Origin: an uncultured Candidatus Actinomarina sp.
GTDB lineage: Bacteria > Actinomycetota > Acidimicrobiia > Actinomarinales > Actinomarinaceae
DNA: 64,000 bases
NCBI GenBank assembly: GCA_902596545.1
Contig: CACJUH010000002.1
Span: 1-64,000, forward strand
Direction: 5' to 3'
The notes beneath the pieces were generated by a model. The model searched no databases, was not told where the DNA came from, and saw only the letters and a list, made by a program, of their open reading frames with translations. A program made the position numbers and the translations under genes. This document shows, one piece after another, positions 45,121-54,077 of this stretch (positions are counted from its first letter, which is position 1; the number at the start of each line of letters is the position of its first letter).

Positions 45121-46565
45121 TGAATTTAAAACCAACTATTGGAATTGAAACCCATATCGAACTAAATACAAATACAAAAATGTTTTGCAGATGCAAAGTA
45201 GTTGATACAGAAGAACCAAATATTAGTTTATGTCCAACTTGTATTGGTTTACCAGGAGCCTTACCTGTTCCAAACGAAAAAGCTATACGCTATATTACGC
45301 TACTAGCACTTGCAACTGGATGTACGATAACTAAAAAAGGTATGTTTCACAGAAAAAATTATTTTTATCCCGATTTACCAAAAAATTATCAAATTTCTCA
45401 GTTTGATTTACCTGTAGGTGAAAATGGAAAATTAGAGATAGTTATTGATAATGAAAAAGATTATGTTGAAATTGAAAGAGTTCACATGGAAGAGGATACT
45501 GGAAAATCTTCACACGAGGGGACAGGACGAATTGATTCTGCTACTAGCACCTCCCTTGATTTCAACAGATCAGGTGTTCCTCTTGTAGAAATTGTTACTA
45601 AGCCTGTTATTCAATCTTCTAAAGTGGCAGTGGCGTATATTGAAGAACTTAGACAACTTGCGATTGATTTAGACATATCAGAAGGAAAATTAGAAAAAGG
45701 TAATTTAAGATTTGATGCAAATATTTCTGTAGCTCCATCAGATAGTGATGAGTTGGGTACAAAAGTAGAAATCAAAAATATGAATTCACTTCGATCTCTT
45801 GAAAGAGCTATAGATTATGAAATTAAACGACAGTCATCAGCCATAGAAAACGGTGAATCAATAATTCAGGAAACAAGACACTGGGATGAAAGTAAAGAAA
45901 CTACAACTTCAATGAGATCAAAAGAGGGTAGTGCTGATTATCGTTATTTTTCTGATCCAGACCTTCCTAATATGGTTTTGCCCGATGAATTTGTAAACCA
46001 AGTAAAAGAGAGTCTTCCTTCATTGCCTCATGAAAATAGAAATAAACTTGTAGAAACAGGTCTTGATCTATCTGATTCAAACGTTTTAAGCAAGAGCGAA
46101 AAATGGATTCTTGAACTTTATTTTGAAGTATTTGACAATACTAAAGACTCAAAAGCAACATTTAATTGGATAACTGGGGAACTGCAGGGCCAAATGCGTA
46201 AATTAGAGATTAAGTCACTACCAGAATGGTTTTCACCAAATTTTTTATCAGATGTTATTAAATTAATTGATGAAAATAAAATCTCTTTCACTTCAGGAAA
46301 AGTTATTTTAGAGGAACTAATCCAAAAGGACACAACTCCAGATGATGTAGCAAAAAAACTAGATTTGTATCAAGAAAATGATGAAAGCGCTATTTCAGAA
46401 ATAGTAGAAGAGGTTATTAAGAACAATCAAGATATCGTGGAAAGAATAAAAAATGGAGAAGAAAAATTAGTAGGTTTTATGGTCGGTCAAATAATTAAAA
46501 GCTCAGGCGGAAGTATAAATCCAGGAATAGCAAAAGAAATATTATCTAAAGAGTTAAATTTATAA
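45120..46565 (+). CDS. gatB: Asp/Glu-tRNA amidotransferase subunit B
   Basis: Binds the misacylated tRNA, activates its side chain and performs transamidation. The 481 residues start LKPTIGIETHIELNT and contain CRCK and SLCPTCIGLPGALP, an intact zinc-binding region, plus the C-terminal YqeY-like tail domain (about 330-480). It overlaps the stop of the convergent pgpA by 20 bases. Confidence 0.96.
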   Translation: MNLKPTIGIETHIELNTNTKMFCRCKVVDTEEPNISLCPTCIGLPGALPVPNEKAIRYITLLALATGCTITKKGMFHRKNYFYPDLPKNYQISQFDLPVGENGKLEIVIDNEKDYVEIERVHMEEDTGKSSHEGTGRIDSATSTSLDFNRSGVPLVEIVTKPVIQSSKVAVAYIEELRQLAIDLDISEGKLEKGNLRFDANISVAPSDSDELGTKVEIKNMNSLRSLERAIDYEIKRQSSAIENGESIIQETRHWDESKETTTSMRSKEGSADYRYFSDPDLPNMVLPDEFVNQVKESLPSLPHENRNKLVETGLDLSDSNVLSKSEKWILELYFEVFDNTKDSKATFNWITGELQGQMRKLEIKSLPEWFSPNFLSDVIKLIDENKISFTSGKVILEELIQKDTTPDDVAKKLDLYQENDESAISEIVEEVIKNNQDIVERIKNGEEKLVGFMVGQIIKSSGGSINPGIAKEILSKELNL

Positions 46566-47007
46566 TCTGATTAACAACTGTTGCAGACAATAATCCCATT
46601 AAGCCGGCACCTAAATCATCATAAAGCACACCAAGCTTGCCAGGATGTTTTTCAAGCTCTGCAACAAATTTTGGTTGTTTCATAATATCGCTTAATCGAA
46701 AAACTAGAAATCCTGCCAACAGTGGCAATAATCTTGATGGAGAAGCAATTGTAACAAGACTCATTCCAACTATTTCATCTAAAGTAATCCAACTCGGATC
46801 ATCATTTGCTTCGTTATCATCAACTGAAAAAAGATATGTCAGAACTAAAATTATAAATAAAATAGATAACTCAAGAACATTTAAATTAAAAACATATGTA
46901 ATCAAAGCAAATAAAAAAGAAGCTAAAGTGCCACCTCCTTTTTTATCACCAAAATAGGTCTTCCAAAAAAGCCCAACACCAAAACCTGAAGCTAGAAATC
47001 TCTTCAC
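46546..47007 (-). CDS. pgpA: Phosphatidylglycerophosphatase A
   Basis: Dephosphorylates phosphatidylglycerol-phosphate in the inner membrane. From GTG 47007 it has 153 residues. The conserved block is WITLDEIVGM, then FRLSDIMKQP and PGKLGVLYDDLGAG, with the acidic residues that define the PgpA family. The longer TTG start at 47082 would overlap the ilvE start; starting at 47007 leaves 62 bases between the two divergent genes, but there is no clear Shine-Dalgarno. Confidence 0.85.
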   Translation of the reverse strand: MKRFLASGFGVGLFWKTYFGDKKGGGTLASFLFALITYVFNLNVLELSILFIILVLTYLFSVDDNEANDDPSWITLDEIVGMSLVTIASPSRLLPLLAGFLVFRLSDIMKQPKFVAELEKHPGKLGVLYDDLGAGLMGLLSATVVNQIINLTL

Positions 47008-47069
47008 ATTTGAATAATAGTATTTTTTATGGCTTGATTTACAAAAAGGTGTAGTATTTGTTATTAATA

Positions 47070-47987
47070 ATGGAAAAATCAAATCTTATATGGCTAAATG
47101 GCGAATTTGTAAACTGGGAAGATGCAAACATCAGTGTAATGTCTCACACTCTTCATTATGGAACTGGAGTCTTTGAAGGCATAAGAGCTAGAGATTCAAA
47201 AATTGGCACAACTATTTTTAGATTGCCGGATCATGTTGATAGATTATTTGATTCAGCTGAAGCTTATAATTTAAAAATACCTTTCGACAAAGAAGTTATT
47301 ACTAATGCAATAAAAGATTCAGTCCATTTGAACAATCTATCATCTGCATACATAAGACCCTTAGTATTTTTTGGAGAAGGCGAGATGGGGCTACTACCAA
47401 AAAGTGTTCCAGTTTATGTTTCTGTAGCAGCTTGGAATTGGGGTGCATATTTAGGAGATGATGCGGGGAATCAAGGTGTAAGGGTATGTATATCAAAATG
47501 GAAAAGAATTAGTCCACAAAGCTTTAAGCCAACAGCAAAAGGTGTAGGAGGTTATATGAACTCCACTCTTGCAAAAGTTGATGCTGTAGAAAATGGATAT
47601 GACGATGCAATTATGCTTGGTGATAATGATGTAGTTGCTGAAGGGAGCGGTCAAAATCTATTTTTAATTAAAAATGGAAAAATTTATACACCACCTATTG
47701 AGACAGGTGCTTTAGGAGGTATTACAAGAAAAACAGTAATAGAAATTGCGAACAATCTTGGTTTAGTGACAGAGGAAACAAACATAAACGCCGAACAATT
47801 AAAAGACGCTGACGAATTATTTTTTACAGGTACAGCTACCGAAGTTGTTGGGGTAGTGTCAGTCGATGGTGAAGACATAACAGGCGGAAAACCTGGAGAA
47901 ATCACAGGTAATATTAGGCAAAAATATTTAGAAATTGTAAACGGAGAAAATGAAGACTTTCTACATTATCTTACTTTAGTTAAATGA
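47070..47987 (+). CDS. ilvE: Branched-chain amino acid aminotransferase
   Basis: PLP aminotransferase for leucine, isoleucine and valine. The 305 residues from ATG 47070 have HYGTGVFEGIRARDS, the PLP lysine in KGVGGYMNSTLAK and the GTATEVVGVVSV phosphate-binding region of fold type IV. Its length and opening resemble the E. coli-type IlvE more than the longer actinobacterial type (inference). The stop overlaps the start of an unknown gene by 4 bases. Confidence 0.93.
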   Translation: MEKSNLIWLNGEFVNWEDANISVMSHTLHYGTGVFEGIRARDSKIGTTIFRLPDHVDRLFDSAEAYNLKIPFDKEVITNAIKDSVHLNNLSSAYIRPLVFFGEGEMGLLPKSVPVYVSVAAWNWGAYLGDDAGNQGVRVCISKWKRISPQSFKPTAKGVGGYMNSTLAKVDAVENGYDDAIMLGDNDVVAEGSGQNLFLIKNGKIYTPPIETGALGGITRKTVIEIANNLGLVTEETNINAEQLKDADELFFTGTATEVVGVVSVDGEDITGGKPGEITGNIRQKYLEIVNGENEDFLHYLTLVK

Positions 47988-48418
47988 GTCAACAGCCAAA
48001 TATACAAATAGAATCAAAAAAGAATATAGAAGATTCAGATCTTCCAGTACCTAGAAGTCAAGGAAAAGATACTCTACCCAATTCACTTAGGTCTCCAGAT
48101 GAAGAAGTTTTCTCAATTCCTAGTCCAGATAGCGGTTATGCTTTGAAACTTATTAAACCATTTACCGCAATGTGGAAAGATAACCATAAACATAAGTTAA
48201 TAACAAAAGTTGTAACAAATTTAGTAATCTTTCAGGCTTCAAAAATTGGTAGAGCTCCTACAAAAAGTGATGTCATTAATGTAATAGATACATTAAAAAT
48301 AAAAGATTCAGATGCTGGAGTTTTAGATACAGCAACTTTAAAACAATGTAGTTTGGAAAGCATTCAAGGATTACACCTCTCTAAATTATTTGATGCTAAT
48401 CAAGAAGAAAAAAAATAA
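47984..48418 (+). CDS. Conserved-looking protein of unknown function
   Basis: A 144-residue soluble protein with a disordered, charged N-terminal 40 residues (PRSQGKDTLPNSLRSPDEE) and a predicted helical core (LKLIKPFTAMWKDNHKHKLITKVV). There is no recognisable motif. It overlaps ilvE by 4 bases and is followed 18 bases later by a FAH-family gene, so it probably belongs to an ilvE-FAH-gltX transcript. Confidence 0.5.
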   Translation: MSQQPNIQIESKKNIEDSDLPVPRSQGKDTLPNSLRSPDEEVFSIPSPDSGYALKLIKPFTAMWKDNHKHKLITKVVTNLVIFQASKIGRAPTKSDVINVIDTLKIKDSDAGVLDTATLKQCSLESIQGLHLSKLFDANQEEKK

Positions 48419-48436
48419 TAGCTATACACTTGTGTA

Positions 48437-49213
48437 ATGAAGATTGTAAGGGCTAAATATCAGGGCGAAATATTTTATGGTGAATTGCACGAAGGTGAAG
48501 TTTTAAGATATGAAGGATCACCTTTAGTAATTTGGGAACCAACTGAAGAAAAATATTCTCTTGAAGAAATACAACTTCTTGCTCCAGTTCTTCCTAGTAA
48601 AGTAACAGCAGTAGCTAAAAATTATGAAAAACATGCTGTTGAGTTGGGAGTACATGACTACACCGCACCAAGCAATCCAGTCTTTTTTAATAAACCTTCA
48701 ACTTCAGTAATTGGTACAGGAGAGAATATTATTTATCCAAAAATTGCTCAACATGTTGACCATGAAGCAGAATTAGCAGTTGTTATTGGAAAGCTCAGTA
48801 AAAACCTAACTCATGATAACTGGATGGAACATGTACTTGGTTTTACAATAGCTAACGATTTATCTGAAAGAGTACTTCAGGGCCAAGATGGAACTTTTAA
48901 CGGTAACTTTACAAGAGCAAAAAGTTTCGATACTTTTTGTCCACTAGGTCCCTTTATTCAAACAAATTTTGAAAAAAATCCAGAATTGGGTATTAAGTGT
49001 TTTGTTAATAATGAATTGAAACAGGACGGAAATACTAGAGATATGATTTTTAGTATCGGAGATATTTTATGTTTTGTTTCGTCAATAATGACTCTTCTTC
49101 CAGGTGATGTGATTCTTACAGGTACTCCAGAAGGTGTATCTAAAGTGGGACCTGGTGATGAAATTAAAATTGAAATTGAGACAATAGGGACTTTAATTAA
49201 TACTATTAAGTAG
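48437..49213 (+). CDS. Fumarylacetoacetate hydrolase-family protein
   Basis: The 258 residues contain the FAH-fold metal site: VAKNYEKHAVELG, FFNKPSTSVIG, HEAELAVVIGK and DLSERVLQ. Related enzymes hydrolyse or decarboxylate 2-oxo acids in aromatic degradation, and the substrate is unknown here. A FAH-family gene directly before gltX is a recurrent actinobacterial arrangement, including Mycobacterium. It ends one base before the gltX ATG. Confidence 0.85.
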   Translation: MKIVRAKYQGEIFYGELHEGEVLRYEGSPLVIWEPTEEKYSLEEIQLLAPVLPSKVTAVAKNYEKHAVELGVHDYTAPSNPVFFNKPSTSVIGTGENIIYPKIAQHVDHEAELAVVIGKLSKNLTHDNWMEHVLGFTIANDLSERVLQGQDGTFNGNFTRAKSFDTFCPLGPFIQTNFEKNPELGIKCFVNNELKQDGNTRDMIFSIGDILCFVSSIMTLLPGDVILTGTPEGVSKVGPGDEIKIEIETIGTLINTIK

Positions 49214-50524
49214 ATGAAATTAAGAATTGCACCATCACCCACAGGACAGTTACATATTGGAAATGCAAGAACGGCTTTATTTAATTGGTTGTATGCAAAA
49301 GCAAATAATGGCACTTTTCTTGTTCGAATTGATGACACAGACACAGAAAGAAGTACTAAAGAATTTCAAAAAGATATAACTGAAAATCTTAAATGGCTAG
49401 GTTTGCACTGGGATGAAGGCATTGAAGTAGGCGGCTCTCATGATTCTTATAAACAATCATCAAGATTTGATCGCTATCAGGAAGTTGCAGAAAATCTCTT
49501 AAGTAGAAATTTAGCTTATGAAGATGATGGTGCGATAAGGTTTAAGGTACCTAATGATGGTTCAATAGAATTTAAAGATTACATAAGAGGTGATATGTTA
49601 TTTAATCTTTCAGATGTTGAGGATTTTGTTATTCTACGCTCTGACAAATCTCCTACATATCATCTAGCATCAACTGTTGATGATATAGATTATGGAATAA
49701 CCATTATTGCTAGAGGAGAAGATATTCTTTCTTCAACTCCAAAACACATTATGTTAATGAAAGCAATGGATGCTTCTTTACCTGATTTTTGCCATCTTCC
49801 TTTATTGTTTGGTCCAGACGGAAAAAAATTAAGTAAAAGACATGGCGACACTTCAGTAGAAGCTTTTAAAAACAAAGGTATTTTAAGTGAAGCTATGTTT
49901 AATTATCTATGTTTGCTTGGATGGTCGCCAGGTAATGATCTCGAACAATTTGATATCAACACAGCAATAAGCAAATTTGATCTTAAAAATGTTCTGCCAA
50001 ATTCCGCAATTTTCGATGAGAAAAAATTGTTGTGGTTAAACGGTCTCTATATCCGTTCTACTGATATAGAAGATTTTCAATCTACTGCATTGTCACAAAT
50101 TGAAAATGATATACAAAGAAGCCTATTTGATGAGGAAAAAAGCAGATTATTGAAAATATTTCCTTCAGTTCAGGAACGAATTGAAACTTTAGCAGATCTA
50201 ACTCAACAGGTTATGTTTTTGATAGATGAGCCATTTGTAGTTGATGAATTAGATTGGCAAGATGTAAACAACGAAGAAGCACAGAAGTACCTGTTTCTAT
50301 TAAGGGAAGAGTTTATTAACCTAGATAATTTTTCTCTAGATTCAATAGAAATTGTTATGAGAAAAACACTTGAAGAAATCAATGTAAAAACAAAAATTGG
50401 ATTTCAAGCAGCACGTGTATCAATCACCGGAACAAAAATTAGTCCTCCACTTTTTGAATCAATACTTGCTTTAGGTAGAGAAGCAGTAATTGCTCGATTA
50501 GCTGAAAGTATTGAAAAATTATAA
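49214..50524 (+). CDS. gltX: Glutamyl-tRNA synthetase, probably non-discriminating
   Basis: Class I synthetase of 436 residues with the HIGH motif in PSPTGQLHIGNAR and KLSKRHGD as KMSKS. No glutaminyl-tRNA synthetase is seen, and gatCAB is encoded 4 kb upstream, so this enzyme probably also forms Glu-tRNA-Gln (inference). It is shorter than E. coli GltX (471). It abuts the FAH gene with no gap and is 39 bases upstream of tRNA-Glu(UUC). Confidence 0.95.
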   Translation: MKLRIAPSPTGQLHIGNARTALFNWLYAKANNGTFLVRIDDTDTERSTKEFQKDITENLKWLGLHWDEGIEVGGSHDSYKQSSRFDRYQEVAENLLSRNLAYEDDGAIRFKVPNDGSIEFKDYIRGDMLFNLSDVEDFVILRSDKSPTYHLASTVDDIDYGITIIARGEDILSSTPKHIMLMKAMDASLPDFCHLPLLFGPDGKKLSKRHGDTSVEAFKNKGILSEAMFNYLCLLGWSPGNDLEQFDINTAISKFDLKNVLPNSAIFDEKKLLWLNGLYIRSTDIEDFQSTALSQIENDIQRSLFDEEKSRLLKIFPSVQERIETLADLTQQVMFLIDEPFVVDELDWQDVNNEEAQKYLFLLREEFINLDNFSLDSIEIVMRKTLEEINVKTKIGFQAARVSITGTKISPPLFESILALGREAVIARLAESIEKL

Positions 50525-50563
50525 CAACTAATAATTAAAATACTTTATTCTTAATATTTATAC

Positions 50564-50636
50564 GGCCCCGTCGTCCAGAGGCCTAGGACGCTGGGTTTTC
50601 AACCCAGAAACGCCGGTTCGAATCCGGTCGGGGCTG
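50564..50636 (+). tRNA. tRNA-Glu (anticodon UUC)
   Basis: A 73-base cloverleaf. Acceptor GGCCCCG/CGGGGCT has a G-U at the first pair, the D arm is GTCC/GGAC, and the anticodon stem is CTGGG/CCCAG around TTTTCAA. The T loop is TTCGAAT. G73 follows, and no CCA is encoded. Its wobble U34 is a likely MnmA substrate. Confidence 0.95.
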
Positions 50637-50643
50637 CAATCTT

Positions 50644-50715
50644 TCGGGGATGGTGTAATTGGCAACACAATGGGTTCTGGTCCCATCGTTGAGGGTTCAA
50701 GTCCTTCTCCCCGAG
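50644..50715 (+). tRNA. tRNA-Gln (anticodon CUG)
   Basis: A 72-base cloverleaf starting 7 bases after tRNA-Glu(UUC). The acceptor TCGGGGA pairs with TCCCCGA, the D arm is GTGT/ACAC, and the anticodon stem ATGGG/CCCAT encloses TTCTGGT, giving anticodon CUG. The T arm is GAGGG-TTCAAGT-CCTTC. No encoded CCA. tRNA-Gln(UUG), needed for CAA codons, is not in this window. Confidence 0.95.
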
Positions 50716-50719
50716 CAGA

Positions 50720-50792
50720 GGCCCCGTCGTCTAGAGGCCTAGGACGCTGCCCTCTCAAGGCAGAAACGCCGGTTCAAATCCGGTCGGGGCTG
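50720..50792 (+). tRNA. tRNA-Glu (anticodon CUC)
   Basis: A 73-base cloverleaf almost identical to tRNA-Glu(UUC), differing mainly in the anticodon stem (CTGCC/GGCAG) and loop CTCTCAA, with anticodon CUC. G73 is followed directly by the stop codon of the convergent cofC gene, leaving no 3' trailer before it. It lies 4 bases after tRNA-Gln. Confidence 0.95.
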
Positions 50793-51398
50793 CTAATCTG
50801 ATATTTTTTTATACCAACGAGGTTTGTTTTTTAAAAACTCAAGATAATCGTTTTCATTGTCTAGCTCAAAATATAGCTCTTTATTAAATACTTGTTTATA
50901 ACTTAAATTCAATTTTTCAAACTCTACAACATGTTTTTTGAAACTATTCTCTCCATATCTGAAATTTTCAAAAAAGGCACATCCACCAACCAAAGGGGTG
51001 CCGTTGTCTGAACTTTTTGAAATCACAATTTCGTTAATTGCAATTTCTTGAAGATAAACTGAAATGTTGTATTTATTAAGGTAAGGCAAATCAGCATGGC
51101 AAATAGCCCAAGAAGAAAAGCTATTCGATAGTTCTATAAATTCAGTAACTTCATTACTTAAACCATTTGATTTTGAGTTAAATGTGCTAACTCCAATTTG
51201 TTTAGCTAATTCTTTTATTTCCAAATCTTTAGAAATAAAATAAATTTGAACAAATTCATTTTTAAACGAATTTACTGTGTTCTTAATTAGATTTAATTGC
51301 AATTCTTTTCTTTCAGCTAGAGATATTGATTTTGATAGTCTAGACATTGGATTTTCTAGACTTTTGATAGGTATTCCAATTAATATATTGCTATTCAT
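50793..51398 (-). CDS. cofC: CofC/FbiD-like nucleotidyltransferase of coenzyme F420 synthesis
   Basis: The 201 residues align with guanylyltransferases that activate phospholactate or phosphoenolpyruvate at the start of the F420 pathway (CofC, FbiD in actinobacteria). The IPIKSLENPMSRLSKSISLAERK opening matches the nucleotide-binding loop, HADLPYL the metal-binding motif and GENSFKKHVVEFEK the late GPGSFxxH-type block. F420 is used by many actinobacteria in redox reactions. FbiD lies near gltX in Mycobacterium too. No other F420 gene is in the window. Confidence 0.78.
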   Translation of the reverse strand: MNSNILIGIPIKSLENPMSRLSKSISLAERKELQLNLIKNTVNSFKNEFVQIYFISKDLEIKELAKQIGVSTFNSKSNGLSNEVTEFIELSNSFSSWAICHADLPYLNKYNISVYLQEIAINEIVISKSSDNGTPLVGGCAFFENFRYGENSFKKHVVEFEKLNLSYKQVFNKELYFELDNENDYLEFLKNKPRWYKKISD

Positions 51399-51442
51399 AT
51401 TATTAAATTTGTTATACCATGCTATTAAAGTATTTAATCAAT

Positions 51443-52840
51443 ATGGATAGAAAAACAAAAATTATTGCAACTGTTGGCCCAAGCTTAGCCAGTAAAGAAA
51501 AAATTCATAGTGCTATAAATTCAGGAGTAAATGTCTTTAGGATTAATTTTTCTCATGGGACACTAGATGAGCACAAACAATTCATAGATTGGGCAAGATC
51601 ATCTAAGAATCAAGTAGCGATAATGCAAGATATTCAGGGTCCAAAAATTAGAACCGGCCAGGTTAATAAAAATACGATATTACAAAAAAGCCAAGAGATA
51701 AACTTAACCAACAAAGAAGTGGAATCATCTGATGAAATTATTTTTATTAATTATAAAAATTTATATAAAGATATAAGTGTTAATGACAGGGTTTTTATTG
51801 ATGATGGTCAGATAATCCTCAAAATTACTGAAAAACAAAAGAATAAATTAAAAGCTTTAATTCTAATTGGAGGCGAACTCAGAGATAATCAGGGTGTTGC
51901 GTTTCCAGATTCAAAATTATCTGTACCTGCAATCACTGAACAAGATATTGAACATTTGAAATTTGGAACAGAACAAGATGTAGATTTTGTTGCAGTATCT
52001 TTTGTTAGAAATAGCGATGATATACAAGCTGTAAGAGACATTATCCCTAAGGATATAAAGATTATTGCAAAGATAGAGTTAAAAACTGCTCTAGAAAATA
52101 TAGATGAGATTCTTAATGTTTCAGATGGAGTTATGGTTGCAAGAGGTGACCTTGGAGTGCAACTCCCAATCGAGAAGGTACCATTTGTTCAAAAACAAAT
52201 TTTAGATGCAGCAAATAGGAAAGGAAAGATTTCAATAACTGCTACAGAAATGCTTCAATCTATGAAATCTTCATATAGACCTACAAGAGCAGAAGTAACA
52301 GATATTACAAATGCAATACTAGAAGGTTCAGATGCTGTGATGTTATCTGCTGAAACGTCAATAGGCGATAATCCTAATAGAGTTATAGAAGTGATGTCTA
52401 ATATATGTAAAGAAGTAGATTCTAGGAACGACACTTCATCTTTGCTTTCTAAAGAAGATTCTAAAGAAGATTCATTCACGACTACTTTAGCAAGAGCAGC
52501 TGTTCAAATTGCTGACGATATAGATGCAAGAGCAATTGTGGCGTTTACAGAGACTGGAAAGACTCCGCTTCTTATTTCAAATTTCAGACCTAAGGCTGAA
52601 ATTATAACTTTTTCAACAAAAGATAAAACACTTAAACAATTGAATTTACTTTGGGGAGTTGAGCAATTCCCAATAGAGAAAAAGGAAACATTTTCTGAAA
52701 TGCTTAAATCTGCAAATGATTTCCTTGTAAAAGAAAAAAAATATAATAAAGGTGATAAAGTTATTGTTGTTGCTGGTACACCTCCGAATGTGGAAGCAGC
52801 AACAAATTTAATCAGAGTACATAATTTAGGAGATGTATAG
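51443..52840 (+). CDS. pyk: Pyruvate kinase
   Basis: Converts PEP and ADP to pyruvate and ATP. From ATG 51443 the protein has 465 residues: NFSHGTLDEH early, the PKIRTGQ motif, the KIELKTALENIDEI active-site lysine segment and the MVARGDLGVQLP block. The C-terminal allosteric domain is present. The ATG at 51419 would add eight residues, but the product from 51443 starts MDRKTKIIATVG as usual. It is divergent from cofC and overlaps the following gene by one base. Confidence 0.95.
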   Translation: MDRKTKIIATVGPSLASKEKIHSAINSGVNVFRINFSHGTLDEHKQFIDWARSSKNQVAIMQDIQGPKIRTGQVNKNTILQKSQEINLTNKEVESSDEIIFINYKNLYKDISVNDRVFIDDGQIILKITEKQKNKLKALILIGGELRDNQGVAFPDSKLSVPAITEQDIEHLKFGTEQDVDFVAVSFVRNSDDIQAVRDIIPKDIKIIAKIELKTALENIDEILNVSDGVMVARGDLGVQLPIEKVPFVQKQILDAANRKGKISITATEMLQSMKSSYRPTRAEVTDITNAILEGSDAVMLSAETSIGDNPNRVIEVMSNICKEVDSRNDTSSLLSKEDSKEDSFTTTLARAAVQIADDIDARAIVAFTETGKTPLLISNFRPKAEIITFSTKDKTLKQLNLLWGVEQFPIEKKETFSEMLKSANDFLVKEKKYNKGDKVIVVAGTPPNVEAATNLIRVHNLGDV

Positions 52841-53139
52841 TGGGTCAGATTATTGAAGTAAAAACTACTAAGGTCAATAAAACATTAATTTTTGATTTAA
52901 ACAGGTCAGTATCTGGTCAAGAAGGCATGACTTTTAATAATATTTCTGAGGCTTCTTTAATTCCTGACGTAAGTGGACAATTAGCTTTAAAGCTTTTTCA
53001 ACAAATTGATGATATAGATACAATTTTTATTCAATCAAACATGGTAACAATTAATTTTCAAAGAAACATTGGAAATGATACTTCACATGTAGAAAACACA
53101 TTACAGAACTTTTTTATTTTTTACGGTGAAGAAGAATGA
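52840..53139 (+). CDS. Nfu N-terminal-like (scaffold protein Nfu/NifU N) domain protein
   Basis: The 99 residues resemble the Nfu_N domain: an N-terminal VNKTLIFDLN strand, then ALKLFQQIDDIDTIFIQSNMVTINF, which mirrors the LF-x-ID-GV-x-x-VF-x-x-DFITV core of that family. No cysteines are present, as expected for this half. A C-terminal Nfu domain is encoded separately at 35457. The GTG start overlaps the pyk stop (TAGTG), and the stop overlaps the next gene by 4 bases. Confidence 0.58.
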   Translation: MGQIIEVKTTKVNKTLIFDLNRSVSGQEGMTFNNISEASLIPDVSGQLALKLFQQIDDIDTIFIQSNMVTINFQRNIGNDTSHVENTLQNFFIFYGEEE

Positions 53140-54077
53140 AAATTGGTATTACTGGGGCTTCTGGATTTATTGGCAAAAGACTTGTAAAAAAACTTGAAGA
53201 AGATGGTTTTGAAGTATTTAAATTTGTCAGAAGAGATGTTCAAAATGAAAATGAAATATTCTGGAGCCCATCAAAACAGGAAATTGATATAGAAAAATTT
53301 CAAACTCTTGATGCAGTTATTCATTTGGCAGGCGAATCTTTAGCTCCTAAAGATATCTTTGGTTTCTTACCTTTGAGTGGAGGAAGATGGAATAAGGAAA
53401 AGAAGTCAAGAATATATTGGTCTAGAAAATGGGCATCCGACTTATTTGTAAAAACTTATAATGAAAGCGAAACCTATCCGAAAATATTTATTACAGCTTC
53501 TGGAACAACTATTTATGGGGATCATGGTGATGAAGTTATTACAGAATCCACAACTAAGTTTAATAGAGGTACCTTTGACCAATTAGTAGCTGAAGAAGCA
53601 TGGGAATCACCACTTTCGAGTATAAAACATAAAGATGTTCGTATTGTTAAAGCCAGAAATGGATTCATTTTAGGAAAAGGCAACATTGCAACACAACTAA
53701 TTACTTTAACAACAAAGCTTAATTTATCTGGACCTTTAGGAAAAGGAGATCAATATTGGTCATGGATTTCAATAGAGGATGTTATAAATGCGTATAAATT
53801 TTGTTTGGAAAATAGTGACATTTCTGGACCTGTCAATTTTGTTTCTCCAGTGCCAATTACACAAAAAGAGTTTTCAAATAGATTTGCGAAAGTATTTAAA
53901 AAATTCTCGGTATTACCAGCACCACAAATTGCAATAAATTTACTTATGGGTTCTGAATTGGCGCATGGATTGATCTTCTGTAGTCTTAGAATAATTCCTG
54001 AAAAATTGTTAAAAGAAGGATTTAGTTTTGAGTATCCAGTTATTGAAGATTATGCAAAGGCTTTGAGAGATGAGTAA
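53136..54077 (+). CDS. TIGR01777-family epimerase (NAD-dependent, SDR-like)
   Basis: The 313 residues open with the Rossmann motif GITGASGFIG and carry AVIHLAGESL and the GTTIYGDHGD segment with the family's FLPLSGGRWNKEKK block. The catalytic Ser-Tyr-Lys of extended SDRs is replaced by an ITASGTTIYGD pattern, the normal state of TIGR01777 proteins. The family is linked to cell-division and sugar-nucleotide-like processes, and its reaction is unknown. It overlaps the Nfu_N-like gene (4 bases) and the coiled-coil gene (8 bases). Confidence 0.85.
   Translation: MKIGITGASGFIGKRLVKKLEEDGFEVFKFVRRDVQNENEIFWSPSKQEIDIEKFQTLDAVIHLAGESLAPKDIFGFLPLSGGRWNKEKKSRIYWSRKWASDLFVKTYNESETYPKIFITASGTTIYGDHGDEVITESTTKFNRGTFDQLVAEEAWESPLSSIKHKDVRIVKARNGFILGKGNIATQLITLTTKLNLSGPLGKGDQYWSWISIEDVINAYKFCLENSDISGPVNFVSPVPITQKEFSNRFAKVFKKFSVLPAPQIAINLLMGSELAHGLIFCSLRIIPEKLLKEGFSFEYPVIEDYAKALRDE

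Noticed and set aside
50558-50758. A 66-codon open frame on the - strand over the tRNA cluster
   Set aside because: It is the reverse complement of tRNA-Glu and tRNA-Gln; its repeated peptide simply reflects the duplicated tRNA-Glu sequence.
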